The notes under the pieces were generated by a model. It did not search any database. It saw nothing but the letters and a program-made list of their open reading frames with translations, and was not told the DNA's origin. From NCBI RefSeq assembly GCF_021917145.1, contig NW_025813703.1, positions 124,001 to 188,000 on the forward strand: 64,000 nucleotides of DNA, read 5' to 3'. The DNA is from Hypomesus transpacificus (Eukaryota > Chordata > Actinopteri > Osmeriformes > Osmeridae). Below, in pieces: positions 41,088-53,341 of the stretch (positions are counted from its first letter, which is position 1; every line of letters starts with the position of its first letter). The position numbers and the translations under genes are program-made.

Positions 41088-44000
41088 ATGGAAACGCTCG
41101 TGGAACGTCTGGAGCAGACTGTGATTCGCCTGGAGCAGGTGTCCCTTAAGATGCAGGCGTCGAATGGCATGGACAACGGGGCTTGTGTCAATGGCATCAG
41201 CGGAGGTAAATCTCCATTCGTGAATGAATTAAAGTCTGTTATCATTTTGGAACCAGATTTGAATTCTACAGTACCTTTGGCTTTGGCAAGTTCTATCTTT
41301 GGCTGTGGAAAGTTCTACCCTTGACTGTCATAAGTTCTACACTTGGCTGTGGTAGGTATCATACCAAACGGAACACATTTCAAAACACGTTCTTCTCTGC
41401 AGTGTCCCAGTACGTGGAGGCCTATGACTGTCTGCTGCGGGGTCCAGTGTCAGAGTACCTGAGGAACAGCCGTGCGATAGGTGCAGATGTGGAGAAACAC
41501 GTGAGTACCCCTCTGTGTACGTGTGTGTTTCCTAGTTGAAGCTTTCAGGGCCCTCGCTCTGCCCCAGTGAGAGTAGAAGGATTTCCAGAATGGTGCTCCT
41601 GAGGCCAATTCTCGGATACACAAGCTTGAGGGTTATATTGTCAAAAAAAGACCCGTGAACCCTGAGCTATGGGTGGGAAATTACTCCAACACACAAAAAC
41701 AACTCTGTTTGCCTTCTTGTGTCTCGACCTCCAAAGAAAACAGTTCTTTGTGCCTCACACTCCCATCGGACTGAGTGAGGAGGTGTTTGGGTGAGTTCTG
41801 TAAGTTGGGAAAACTCCTTTTAGGGGCAAATCTTCCCTGGGTTTCCCTACTCCTTAAGAGGAGGTCTATTCCCCGATGCTAGACATGCCTTTTGGGTCCT
41901 CATCCAGAAACAGTTTGTCTGCTCTGCATAGAGAGGAGTGTTAAAGAGACAGTGCTTTCAGTCGTTTAATCTGGCATTAACCAACATGTATTTTATGTCA
42001 CTTAGCAATATCTGCTTTGGACAAACAAGCTTATGACTTTGTTTTTGAAGTCGATAATGTATCAGAGCTTTGACCTTTTTACCCCTGACCTTTGCAATTG
42101 ACAGGCAGAGATGGTGAACAATGCCCTGCAGGTCCAAAGGACTTTCCTCAAAATGACCGCCACACACCAAGAGCCTGCACAGGTACAACTACGTAACATT
42201 CCTACTTCCTTTGTCTACCTTTCATCAATGCCAGTCCAACGTTCTCAACACGGAACGGATTCAATCCGTTTGGAGAATGTCCTGTAGATGTTTCAACTAG
42301 GCTTGTTATCCTTCAGCGTGTAATTTCATTCCTAATAAATCTGTCTCAGTGGATGAGTGGATGACTTACTCGTGAGTTACACCGTGGATGAGCATGGCAA
42401 AACGTCAAGGCAACACCTTGCCAAATGTATTCATTCATGTTATAGGGGTATTAGCGTGAAATCATCCCATTGATGTTTGGTTCTCTCTGGGATGCAGCTT
42501 GCTTTATTTTTTATTTATATGAGTCATATATCATACATTCTTTTAGGACATTTATAAGTGAATTGAACGTGTGTCCCAGCCAGCAATCCCAGTGGATCAT
42601 CCACATGTAAACAGTCTCCCACTCCTGATCCTGTTTCCTCCCAGGGCCGTCAGCTTGAAGCTGGGGGTTCCTTCACGCTGACTCGCCGTCTAAAAAGACC
42701 ATTGATGGCCTGAGCTCCGCCCACTATGTAGAGAGGCCTGGTGGAGAACTGGGAGAACCTGGTCAGCAGAGGGACTCTTATAAACCTCTGGCTTTTCTCT
42801 CGGCCTGTCCTCTGTGTCTTTTTATGGCCATGTTCTATATTTGAGCTCCTGTGTGTGTGTGTGTGTGGGGGGGGGGGGGGGAGGGGTGTATGTTGCTTGA
42901 TGCCAAGTCTCTCATACGCACAGTTAAGATGCAAACAGAGACATGTAGACTGGACAATAAGAGCAGGATTGGCATAGGCAAACACACGACATGACACACT
43001 CCTCTCGTACGTTGTATTTGTCTCAGGATAGTATTATTATTAAATATTTTAAATTCGCAAATGTCAATATTTTTCCTCAAATACCTACCTCACTGTCTCA
43101 GATTGATTTCAATGGGACCATGAGTTCCAGTGGCAGACTGTGGGAATGCCCTCTGAACCAGCCGCTGGTCCAGTTAAAGGCCCATCTGTACTGCGTTATG
43201 GAATTCATGTGCGTCTGATTTCCTCGCGCATCTACACCAACACTGGAATCGCTGAATTCAGCAGTTCTGTAATTCAGTTTGCACATGAATGTTTACAAGT
43301 ACACAATGGATATTCTTATCTTACTGTAGTACAAACCACAGCATTATACATCGTATCAGTTGCCACAGTATAAGAACAAAATCCATGTGACCTCCCCGTC
43401 ATATTATAACACACAGAAACGACGCCCTGTTTTGTATCACTGCAGCTATAAAATTAGGTTACCTATCTACAAATGTACATTGTACATAGCAAAGGCCTCT
43501 TAGATGCAGGTAAAAATAAGGTCTGTAGCTGCTAGCTTAACACCAGGGAAACAAAGTGTTCTTGTTCCTGGTTGTGTGGAGGCTGAGTGAAGGTAAACTG
43601 TAAACATGGGTAGAGCTCAGGGCCTTACATGGCCAGTGGGACTCTGGAATGCTGCTGAGGGGAGGGAGGCTGGAGCTGGGAGCCTGGAGTTAGAGTTTCT
43701 GTTGACTGTTACCAATAATGTTTTCACCTAGGTCGAACCAAACCCTCAACTTCCCCTCCTCTGTTTCCCTCTCCTCCATCCCCCCCCCCCCTCCCCCCTC
43801 CCCCCCCCCCCCCCCCTCCCAGACAGTGCTCTCGGACCTGTTGAAACCCATATCGGAGCAGATCCATCTGATCCAGAGCTTTCGGGAGCGTAACCGTGGG
43901 AGCAGCCTCTTTAACCACTTGTCGGCTGTCAGTGAGAGCATCCCAGCGCTGGGCTGGGTCGCCGTGGTGAGGGAACACACACAGACACACACACACACAA

Positions 44001-47000
44001 ATATACTGATAGACATTCTCACAAATACAGTACTAACACACTTCCTGCTTGCCTTGAATGTTGCTGGTATAACACCAAAATGACCCCAAACGTTAAAGCC
44101 TTACTACTTGAAATGCTAATTGAATGAGCTGGACTTGATGCCAGGTTTGTGTTACACAATTTGACTACACATTCTTCTCAAATGATTTGCGTCAAATCTG
44201 TTTGAAGTCAACGTGGCCGGCCTCTCCGTTACCGGAACTACAGGAGCCACACCTGTTTGTGTGTTTTCACACTGTATCTTAAAGTCAGACTTTTGCACCA
44301 AACAGGGATGTTTAGAAAATAAGGGGTGACAGGAATTGCTGAAAAGCACATCTCTTTGTGGTTATGTGTATATCTCCATGAATGTCAATCGACATGTACA
44401 TATTTCTGCATTCTGAACCACATCTTTCTGTCTGTCTGTCTGTCTCTCTGTCTGTTGTTGTGCCTCAGACTCAGAAGCCCTGTCCCTACGTCAAGGAGAT
44501 GAACGATGCTGCCACCTTCTACACCAACAGAGTCCTTAAGGACTACAAAGACTCGTACGTAGCACTGTGTTCCTGGTGCTCCTCCTCAGGTGTTCCTCCT
44601 CAGGAGTCAGATGGCTGAGCGGTTAGAGAATTGGGCTTTTAATCAGAAGGTTGCTGGTTCGATACCCGGGCTGTGCAAAATGATGTTGTGTCCTTGGGCA
44701 AGGCACTTCACCTTACTTGCCTCGGGGGAATGTCCTTGTACTTACTGTAAGTTGCTCTAGGTAAGAGTGTCTACTAAATGACTCTTCAGCTACATATGAA
44801 CACAGCCTTGTAGTCCCCCTGAAGGTCAGTGTCTGATCTGGACTCCTGGAAGTACCCATCCTAAAAAAGACTGTTCTTAATGCTCCTCTCTCTTTATATC
44901 TCGCTCTTGACAGACTGTACCCTGTTTATGTGTGTACTCTTTTTTTATGTGTGTGTGTTTGTGTTTTGTTTCCAGAAACAAACAGCATGTGGAGTGGGTA
45001 CGTTCCTACCTGTCAATCTGGACAGAGCTGCAGAATTACATCAGACAGCACCACACTACTGGTCTTGTCTGGAGCAACACGGTGAGTACACACACACACA
45101 CAGATGTCGTTGCCGGGGGAGGGTTGGAACCTGGGTGGACGCTGGGTTTCAATTGAAGAGTTGTACCCCCCCCTCTCTTCTCTATCCCACCCACTTTTAC
45201 TATGTATGAGTGCTTACGTCAGATGTTAGCTCTGTAGTAACAACTTAGGCCTGGGACTTGATCTGTCCGGAGATAGCTTGTGATCTAGGGAAGAGTCATG
45301 GCTGCTGGCAACAGCAAGTACATCGGGTCATGTCCCCTCCTGCCTTGTACTCTGTCCACCAGTGTTTGTGTAAGATGTCCCTCTTGTTCCGCCATTAGGG
45401 AATGACTCATTTCAAGAAAGTGTGCTTTTGTATAAACACCAGGGCATCCTTGGGAAAGAAAGTGTCCGTTTTTGCGACCGAAAGTCAACGTGAAACTGTG
45501 TGCGTGCGCGTGTGTTTTTTGGTGTCTGACGTGCACGCATGTGCGTGTGTGTTTTTTGGTGTCTGACGTGCACGCATGTGCGTGTGTGTTTTTTGGTGTC
45601 TGACGTGCACGCATGTGCGTGTGTGTTTTTTGGTGTCTGACGTGCACGCATGTGCGTGTGTGTCAGCTGTGGGGCCTGCCGTCAGCCAGAGCAGGGGGGC
45701 AAGCGGGGGAATAAGTGTGCTGTATCAACAGGTGGCACTTAGTCTTTAGTTGAATGACGGTTTTCTTTCTTCGCTGAAGAAAACCAACAAAAAGGCTAGT
45801 GTGCGTTGAGCCAGACACACCTGTTCCCTAACACACCGCAGTGTAACTTAAACTACCCGGCTTAGTTTCCCTGAAGCTGACGCCTGCTGTCCAAAAGGGT
45901 TAGTGACACGCTCATTCACACATACACAACCCCCCCCCCCCCCCCCCCCCCCCCACGCACACACAAGCACACGCGTGTTAACTCAGGAACACACGTACAC
46001 AACACAAACAAGTCAAAAACGCACGAAATCATTTGGATCTCATACATTCGCTATGCTTAAATGGTTACTGTAGGGGAACAGGAGGGTTTTGTAGTTACAG
46101 CATACTAAATGTGCAACACGTAGAACTGCAGGTCATGGAGTGAACTTAATAATGAGCTCTACCCTACAGGAACTGAACGTGAGAGATGAACTTTTCATGA
46201 CCCACAGCACCACTGTGTGTGTGTGTGTGTGCACTTGGCCAGCAGTTGCTGACGTTGTTTAAGTTTTGATGGACCGTATGACAGACTCTGGCAGCTGGGC
46301 TGGCTGTTGTGGATTTGGAAGACAGACTGAGAGGTGTGTGTCTGTGTGTGTCTGGGTGTGGGTGTGTGTGTGTGTCTCTGAGTCTGTGAATGAACTCTAT
46401 ATGGCCAAAAGTGTGTGGATGCCTGACCATCACGTGCTTCTGAACCTGCTGGACATTCCGTGCCAAAATGATGTCACAGGTGTCCTTAGGTCGTCCGTCA
46501 GTATTCCTTAAATCGGTCAATAAATTCCTGTACGCTACTGGGTAGAGGTCAGGGTAGGTTCCAAAAATGGTATATACTCAACCCATCTTGGTCTTGGTTC
46601 AAATGTGATTTTTCCACTCATTTTAAAGGTTAGAATGTGGTGAATGCTAGACCTGTACCAAGGCAAGCTCTCCTCGATTCATCCCATGTGACTCCCTCTT
46701 CACAGGGTCCCATTGCTACTTCGACACTTTGCACGCCCGTCCCTGGCTACCCCTGCCCCCCTCCACCCCCACCCCCTCCCCCCGGACCTCCCCCAAGCTC
46801 CATGGATGAGCCTCCCCAGCCAGATCGCACGGCCAGCCAGCATGCAGCCCTGTTCGCTCAGCTGAACCAGGGGGAGGCCATTACCAGTGGTAGGTCGCCT
46901 AGAGGAGTTTGATGAGTCATATTGTGAAAGAACTAACAAGGGACATGAGGAGAATAGATTAAGAGGAAGAAAACTAGGGGGGGGGGGGGGGGGTGACAGA

Positions 47001-48462
47001 GTATAGATTAAAAATAGCTTCATCTTCTCTCATGCACTCATTCTCTGCCAGGCCTGAAACATATTTCGGAAAACCAGAAGACTCACAAGAACCCCAGCCT
47101 GCGATCCCAGGGAGGGGTCCACCCCTCCAACCCCTCCAGGAACAGGACCCCCGGGGGCTTCTCTGGCAGAGGCCCCCCCCAGAAAAGACCCCCTCTGCTG
47201 GAGCTGGAGGGAAAGAAATGGCGCGTGGTGCGTGTCTCTTCCGCTGGTTCGACACACAGAAACCAGTTCATTACTGATAGCCGTTTGCCCATGTAGGGCC
47301 AGATTTTAGAGGACTTTCAAGGCATAGTCTTTCTTAGTCTATGCATTCAAACTGCAAAAACTCACAGGCGTAAATACACAAACATAAGCTTATGTGGCAT
47401 GTGCCTTTGGAGGCTAAGGTCAACCCATGACGCTGACTAATTACCTCCTGGTTGTTGTTGGTTATCCCTGCAGGAGAACTTTGAGCAGAATCATGATCTG
47501 ATCATCGAGGACACAGAGCTGTGCCAGGTTGCCTATATCTACAGCTGCAGCAACTCCACCCTGCAGATCAGGGGCAAGATCAATTCCATCATTGTTGGTG
47601 AGTCCCGGTCTACCATTCATTAACCACCACACAATGCACTGGCTAACATGCTGTCTAGCATTGTACGACTGCCTATTCACTGTATAGGTGAATTCACCTG
47701 TGTACTTATCTGATCTTTGATTTCTAAATGCAAGATTTGTATGGATACCAAAACGAGTAAATGCCAAATTATAAACGAGTAAATGTAATGTATTCATGTT
47801 ACCTATAAGACTACGTATGACCCTGATGATTATGAGGATGACTTCTCACAGACAACTGTCAGAAGCTGGGACTGGTGTTTGACAACGTGGTTGGTATTGT
47901 AGAGATCATCAATTCCAAGGACATTAAATTGCAGGTCAGTAAAGACTTTCACTGAGGAAACTCAACTCACATTAAAGCTCAGGTTTTGTGTATAAATCCT
48001 GAAATCCAACTATAATATGAAGACATTTACATAATTGTTAGGACACATGCCGGGATAATGATTACAAATCATTTCTCAGTACCACCTCATTGTATATTGT
48101 TTTTACAGAGTTTTGGTTGTGTTGCTTCTGTTGCTTATTCAGGTGCTAGGGAAGGTTCCCACCATCTCCATCAACAAGACAGAGGGCTGCCATGTCTACC
48201 TGAGCAAGGAGGCCCTAGACTGTGAGATAGTCAGCGCAAAGAGCTCGGAGATGAATATCCTGGTACCTCAGGGTGATGATGACTTTGTAAGTGTGTCCCA
48301 GTGTCTTTCTGTGCGTGTGTGTGTGTGTGTAAGTGTGTGTGTTTGCTGACCCTCTCTATCGTTCTGCATGTTCCACAGAGAGAGTTCCCAGTCCCTGAGC
48401 AGTTCAAGACCGTCTGGGATGGTTCTAAACTGGTGACGGAACCCACAGAGATCGCTGGCTGA
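41088..48462 (+). CDS. cap2: Cyclase-associated actin cytoskeleton regulatory protein 2
   Basis: Exons: 41088-41205, 41403-41500, 42105-42182, 43823-43966, 44469-44554, 44976-45081, 46706-46889, 47052-47227, 47474-47597, 47852-47934, 48143-48286, 48379-48462. They join to 474 aa (human CAP2 is 477). The domains, in order: oligomerising N-terminus ([17 protein letters not shown]), helical folded domain (about 40-215), a proline run (about 227-237), a WH2-like actin-binding segment (about 265-290), and the C-terminal beta-sheet CARP domain ([20 protein letters not shown] to the end). CAP proteins recycle cofilin-actin and promote nucleotide exchange on G-actin. I chose CAP2 over CAP1 because of the neighbours rbm24 and stmnd1, which flank CAP2 in mammals. 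Confidence 0.93.
44604..44785 (+). mobile_element. tRNA-derived SINE
   Basis: It has a perfect pol III A box (TGGCTGAGCGG, 44612-44622) and a near-perfect B box (GGTTCGATACC, 44656-44666). The core TGTCCTTGGGCAAGGCACTT and the tail AAGTTGCTCTAGGTAAGAGT...CTAAATGA follow. The structure is typical of teleost SINEs with LINE-derived tails. It sits 50 bp after the donor of the cap2 exon ending at 44554. Confidence 0.88.
45505..45660. repeat. 37-bp tandem repeat containing TGACGTGCACG
   Basis: Four copies of GTGTTTTTTGGTGTCTGACG plus TGCACGCATGTGCGTGT lie in the intron after cap2 coding exon 6. The marker GGTGTCTGAC recurs at 45521, 45558, 45595 and 45632. Confidence 0.92.
45929..45954. repeat. 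Poly-C run
   Basis: About 25 uninterrupted C residues in a cap2 intron. The length is probably unreliable in any assembly. Similar C or G runs occur at 42867-42880, 43781-43816 and 46977-46993. Confidence 0.85.
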
Positions 48463-50157
48463 TCGCTGCTTCATCCCCAACATCATCATCCCTTGTGCTT
48501 TTGTGGATAAGGGAATGGGTTCAATGCACGGAGATGATGGTAACCGAATGTAGCAAGCAGAAACTACTGCATTAAGCTAATACAAAAATAGGTTGTAGTT
48601 TAGCAGTGAGATATAGGTTGTCACGGTATTTGATTTTCACAATTCGATTATCTTGGCCAAAGTAATTTACAATAACAAAAAACAATATATAAGAATTATA
48701 TCAAATTCATAACTTGTTTTTGTGTATGTCATATGAATGTAGGGGAGGTATAGAAATAGTCTGTAACCATAACTCTACAAATTAAAAGCATACAAAAATA
48801 ACAATTACATTTCCGGTAAATTCCAACAATTTTATTAACTCTAGTAAAATATAGCGAAAACTATCTTTCCCCCCAAAATAATTCTGTTCTCGAACATAGC
48901 TCAAAGTATTCGCATTTTCATATAATATTTTTTGCTGAAAACCGATTCATTTTAAACCATCAGAAATGTCAGTCACATGAAAAATGAACTAAAGACTCAT
49001 ACCTGAAGACCCTGTAGAGTGGCGAATGAATCATTTCTGTTTCCTCTACTGAGCCTATTCAACTTTCACGAAGCATGGCCACGAGAACATGAACAAATCA
49101 CTCTCTGAGACTACTCGTTACTCCCGAGTCATATTAAAGATTCGTAAAAATTTAACAAATCGTTCATGAACAACACATCACGAAACACAATTACCCACAA
49201 TCCTCAAATCACTCCACTGAGTGCTCACCCAGACACCCACAAAATGTCATCCAGTTACAGGGTGTATGCCACTATACCCATAGTCTAACACGTCGGAATT
49301 CAACTTTATAAATTGTTGTCACATGTACCGCCTTCACCACTGAAGAACACCTCATTTGTCTTACATTTGTGTGCCATAGCAATAAAGGCACTTATATAAG
49401 TATGGTAATGGCTACATACAGTAGGTACTTCCTATTTACACCCGTATCCAATTTGAAATGGTGAAGTACAGTATGTCTCAGACCTAAAAGGGATTCTTTT
49501 CACCTAAAGATGGTCAGTATTTCACTGTTTCTTGGTTTGTGCTTGTTTGTATTTGATGTTTGGGGTGTTTTTGAGCTGATCGGCAGCAGAGAGGGTGAAG
49601 GTGTGGCAGGAGTAATCATGACTGCTGAAGGGGTTGAAACAGTATATAGAACAGTGCAGATGGTTCATTGGCTGGCGTACTAAATTGAGGCCTTAGAAGA
49701 TGCTATAAGTTAAAAGTATACAGTATGTTACAGTATGACAGAAGCCGTAGAATTGTTTGTGTTTGCCTATTATGTAAGATCAATTATGCTGAAAAGCAGA
49801 TTATCTATGTTGATGGTGTTGTACATTCTAGTTAAAACTCAGTGAGGTTTAATCCTGTCCAGTTTTTACTGTGTTCAAGCAGCTCTTATAAAGCAACTAA
49901 TTGTTCAGAAGTCTGTTAGTAGAGGAATTCAGTATAAATCAATGTGCCTTCAAATCAAAAGCATACATAGCCTTTCAAAATGCAGCTTTTACAACCGTAA
50001 GAATATTTTGTGTCAAGTGGGGTAATTGTGCATAGAAGGGTCTGTATACTTTTGATGTCAACAGTACATGATCATGAATTACCAGCACTGTATACCTTAA
50101 TGCTAAAACATAATAGAAATTGACATTTTGTGCCCATCAATTATTATTAGACCAACT
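48463..50157. other. cap2 3' UTR and convergent spacer to aunip
   Basis: AT-rich unique sequence. A candidate cap2 poly(A) signal AATAAA lies at 49381-49386. cap2 (plus) and aunip (minus) converge here. I see no other gene. Confidence 0.45.
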
Positions 50158-50163
50158 TTATTA
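50158..50163 (-). terminator. Poly(A) signal of aunip
   Basis: AATAAA on the minus strand, about 295 bp downstream of the aunip stop codon at 50457. Confidence 0.5.
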
Positions 50164-50456
50164 CGTACTGGGTTTTGCATCGGGCAAAGATGCATAGAGA
50201 CACCAGCATAGAAGATTAGTTCACCATGTAAGTTTAATTCAACATAAATTAATACAATATAAATGTGACTATAAGTTTTTCTAAATAAAAACTGTCGAAT
50301 ACTTGTCTCAGTGTCTTCTGCTAGTGTTTTCATCTGTAGTAATGATAAAAAACCCTTTGCTTGAAAACAGACTAGTATAAGTACAAAGCAGGTGTTTGAC
50401 AGATAAATACAATCTGTATCTTTACCATCTGTTTAAGGAGAGATCCTGGACACATA

Positions 50457-51983
50457 TCATACAAAATCACAATGTTTGATGACTATATTTCCCTCAGAGT
50501 CTTGGGTAAAAAAAATCTCATTTTCCTGATCTAGTGCAACACAGGTAGCCAGTCCTCTGTCTTTACTACCAGCTGCTACGTTAGTGTGAGACTTTGGACA
50601 GCTCCTGGATTGGACACTGGGGCCTCGATGTGCTATCACTCTGAAGCCTTCAGAGTCCTGCGTGAACAACATCTCCGTGTCACTCAGAGGCCCATGCAGA
50701 ACACCCTTCTGTGGTTTTGCTTCCATCCACCTGTTCTGAGAGCTGAGGGGAGCGTTTCCAAGTGGGCTGAGGGGAGCTCTTGTCCTTGGAAATGCAGCCG
50801 AAGACGACAGAGGGTGGTTCTCTCGACTGCCTCCATCCTGTGACATCCAGGGGGTCGAGGCAGGTGTCCTCTGTGTGGAGGTTCTCCCTTCAGCACCCAG
50901 TCCAAATCCGACCTCACTCAGCAGGCTCTCACACATCACACTTCCTGTGCATTCATGCCTCGCTCTGGGAGTTTCTTGTGTCCGAGTCCGAACATCCCGA
51001 TCCTCTGAATCATGAGTTACACAATCCATCTGATCGGGCTCAGCGAGATGCTGACGGTACTGTGGGCTGCTACCGGTGCTCCATAGATTCTCACTACACG
51101 GCTCCCCCGGGGAGCCCTTCTCCATTTGGGATGAGTGTTTGTAGATGTCCCTCTTTCTTTTTGGTTCCTCCGTGCCTTTGTCTTCCTTCTCCTGTTCAGA
51201 AGCATGGTACATGTCTACAGGGAGGGTGATGACCTCCTCTGGCCATGCTGTAGCCCCCGTCTCCCCCATTTTCTTTCTGCTCCACTCACAGCCTACATCC
51301 ACCCTGTGCTCCTCAGACAGCTCTGGGACAATCTCTTGTTTATGTTTGGTCCCAGAGCTCATTTGATTGGTTGAGGTGGTGCTTCTTCCTGTCGAGGTAG
51401 ATGATGAAGTGAAGGCAGGCTCCACTTTGGGTTCTGCATGTGCCTGGTTGACAACTGTTGGGCCAGTTCATAGGAGAACACATCAGTGATTCAAGTAAAA
51501 ATTGAATGCCTTAATCATATCACATCTGTTGTTAACAGCAATAATATTAAAACATGGATCTGAGTTAATTAAATAAGTGTTTGTTTCTGTCTGTGTAGAA
51601 AGACTTACCACAGTGTGCTGGAGCTAAAAATGCAGTTATGGAACTCTGTTTAGTGTTGGGCATCTGGATCTTAGTCTGAGTGAAGTTTAACGCTACTCCC
51701 AATCGGTATCCTCCATGTCTTGCTAGGGGATTGAGCTGTTTGGAGATGGGGAGGACCATTTTCTTCTGAAACATTAGATACAGAGAATGTTTAATAATCT
51801 ATACATGAAATCTTATCTTGATTAAACACTAATTAGGAAGAGATGGCCAACATAACGATTACATAGCAGTCAGCACGATTCAACATATTCTACCTTTTTA
51901 GCTTTTACTTTTAGATCCACTGTGTCAAACCAGACCCCACACTGCTCTGACGTCTGCTGAGCTGATTTGGAGGTTTTCATCAT
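50457..51983 (-). CDS. aunip: Aurora kinase A and ninein interacting protein
   Basis: Exons (minus): 51983-51894, 51765-51609, 51454-50457, giving 414 aa. Three signatures match my memory of mammalian AUNIP. These are an N-terminal CGVWFD (residues 15-20), a PIP-box-like QSSITAFLAP, and two copies of the FTQDSEG motif near the C-terminus (MLFTQDSEGFRVIAHR and IFFTQDSEGNIVIKHCDF). The middle is long, Ser/Thr/Glu-rich and probably disordered. AUNIP works at the centrosome with Aurora A and ninein, and at DNA breaks to promote end resection. Two ATGs are adjacent at the start; the first is used here. The gene diverges from vps28. Confidence 0.88.
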
Positions 51984-53313
51984 GGCAGAGCAGGCCTGGC
52001 TGGCTGGATGGCTGGTAAACAGTAGGAGATTTGCATATGAATCCTAGCTGTCTTTTTATCAGAGTGAATAAGGACATCTAGTTACAACATTTGTTCACCA
52101 GGAAGGTCAAAATATGGCTAAGTAGTCCACAGGATTCACTTATAGCTAGCATATCCGCATGTATAACAAGATCGTATTGTACTTTGAAGTGCTGATTTCG
52201 GAGCGAACCGAAAAGTATTGTTCCAGGCAGGTGGAGATTGACCGAGGTCTACTCGACAAATCTAGTTTGATTATAGAAAAAAAGACATGTACTTACAATT
52301 AAGTGTAATATTAGTTAATAAATAAGCTACTGTGAAACTAATTGCGTACCTTGTTGTAGAGATGCTGTTTTTATTTGGATTTTATGGCAGATTGCAGAGA
52401 CGCTGTTGATGTCCTTGTTCTATTTAAGTATCGCGCGCTCAGACTCAGAGTTGCCAGAATGTCCTTCTGTAATGAGCGTCAGAGTCAACTTCACGCAAAA
52501 AAAAATCAAACCATATGTTTTATGTGCAAAATATATTGATAAAATAAAATGTAATGGGAATAAAAATCGTTAACATTGAGCTCTTAAATATTGTGATTTA
52601 TAGTAAGGCAAATGGGTAACCTAATGTATTTTCGCTTGGGGTCCTTCATTTGCTGGTTGTTTAGGTTGACGTCACTACATTTGGCCAAGGGGTGAGTCTC
52701 AAATTATGAACAATAAATGTTGATCTGTGTTTGAAATGTCCATGTAATAACCGACGAAACCCAATACGCAGCACTAACAGTATTTCACACGTATTTGTAT
52801 ACATACTGTTTACAGTATATACGTACGCGTATTTGTATCGGCTAAAACATTCACAAAGGAAATGGAGGAGGTTAGCTTAGCTGAAAGCTAATGTTGTGGC
52901 TTATTTATATGCTAGGTACTAATGCAAAACTATATATTATCGCAATAGTTTGTGCTCATCTAAATTCCATAGTTTATTGTAAGTTTGTAAGCTGTTAAGT
53001 ATTTACGTAAATATTTCTGACTGATATTAGTTTTATTGGTAAATTAGGTCGTACCTAGCTCCCAGCCTACTATACTATAGCAACTATAATTTTGATAGTC
53101 GTTATCATTAGCCTGCTGTGTCAGTTTCGATTAAATGGAAATAGGGTGTCAGTCTGACCCAATGATTAGCCTGCATTTACGATCTCCATTTTTTTTTTCG
53201 TTTATTATTCCTGAATTATCTGCTGTACCATTGTATGCTGTAATTGTGCTTTGTATTCAAAGTCGTCTAAAATAATGTAAATGTAATATCAATAACTTTG
53301 TTGTTATCTTCAG
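51984..53313. promoter_or_regulatory. Divergent aunip/vps28 upstream region with CRE and vps28 5' exon
   Basis: A palindromic CRE, TGACGTCA, lies at 52667-52674. About 17 bp later a donor (CCAAGGG|GTGAGT, exon end 52691) would close a non-coding vps28 exon that splices to the acceptor at 53313. The rest is AT-rich with no recognisable gene. Confidence 0.5.
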
Positions 53314-53341
53314 ATCATCTCATGAGACATCGGCTGCTACC

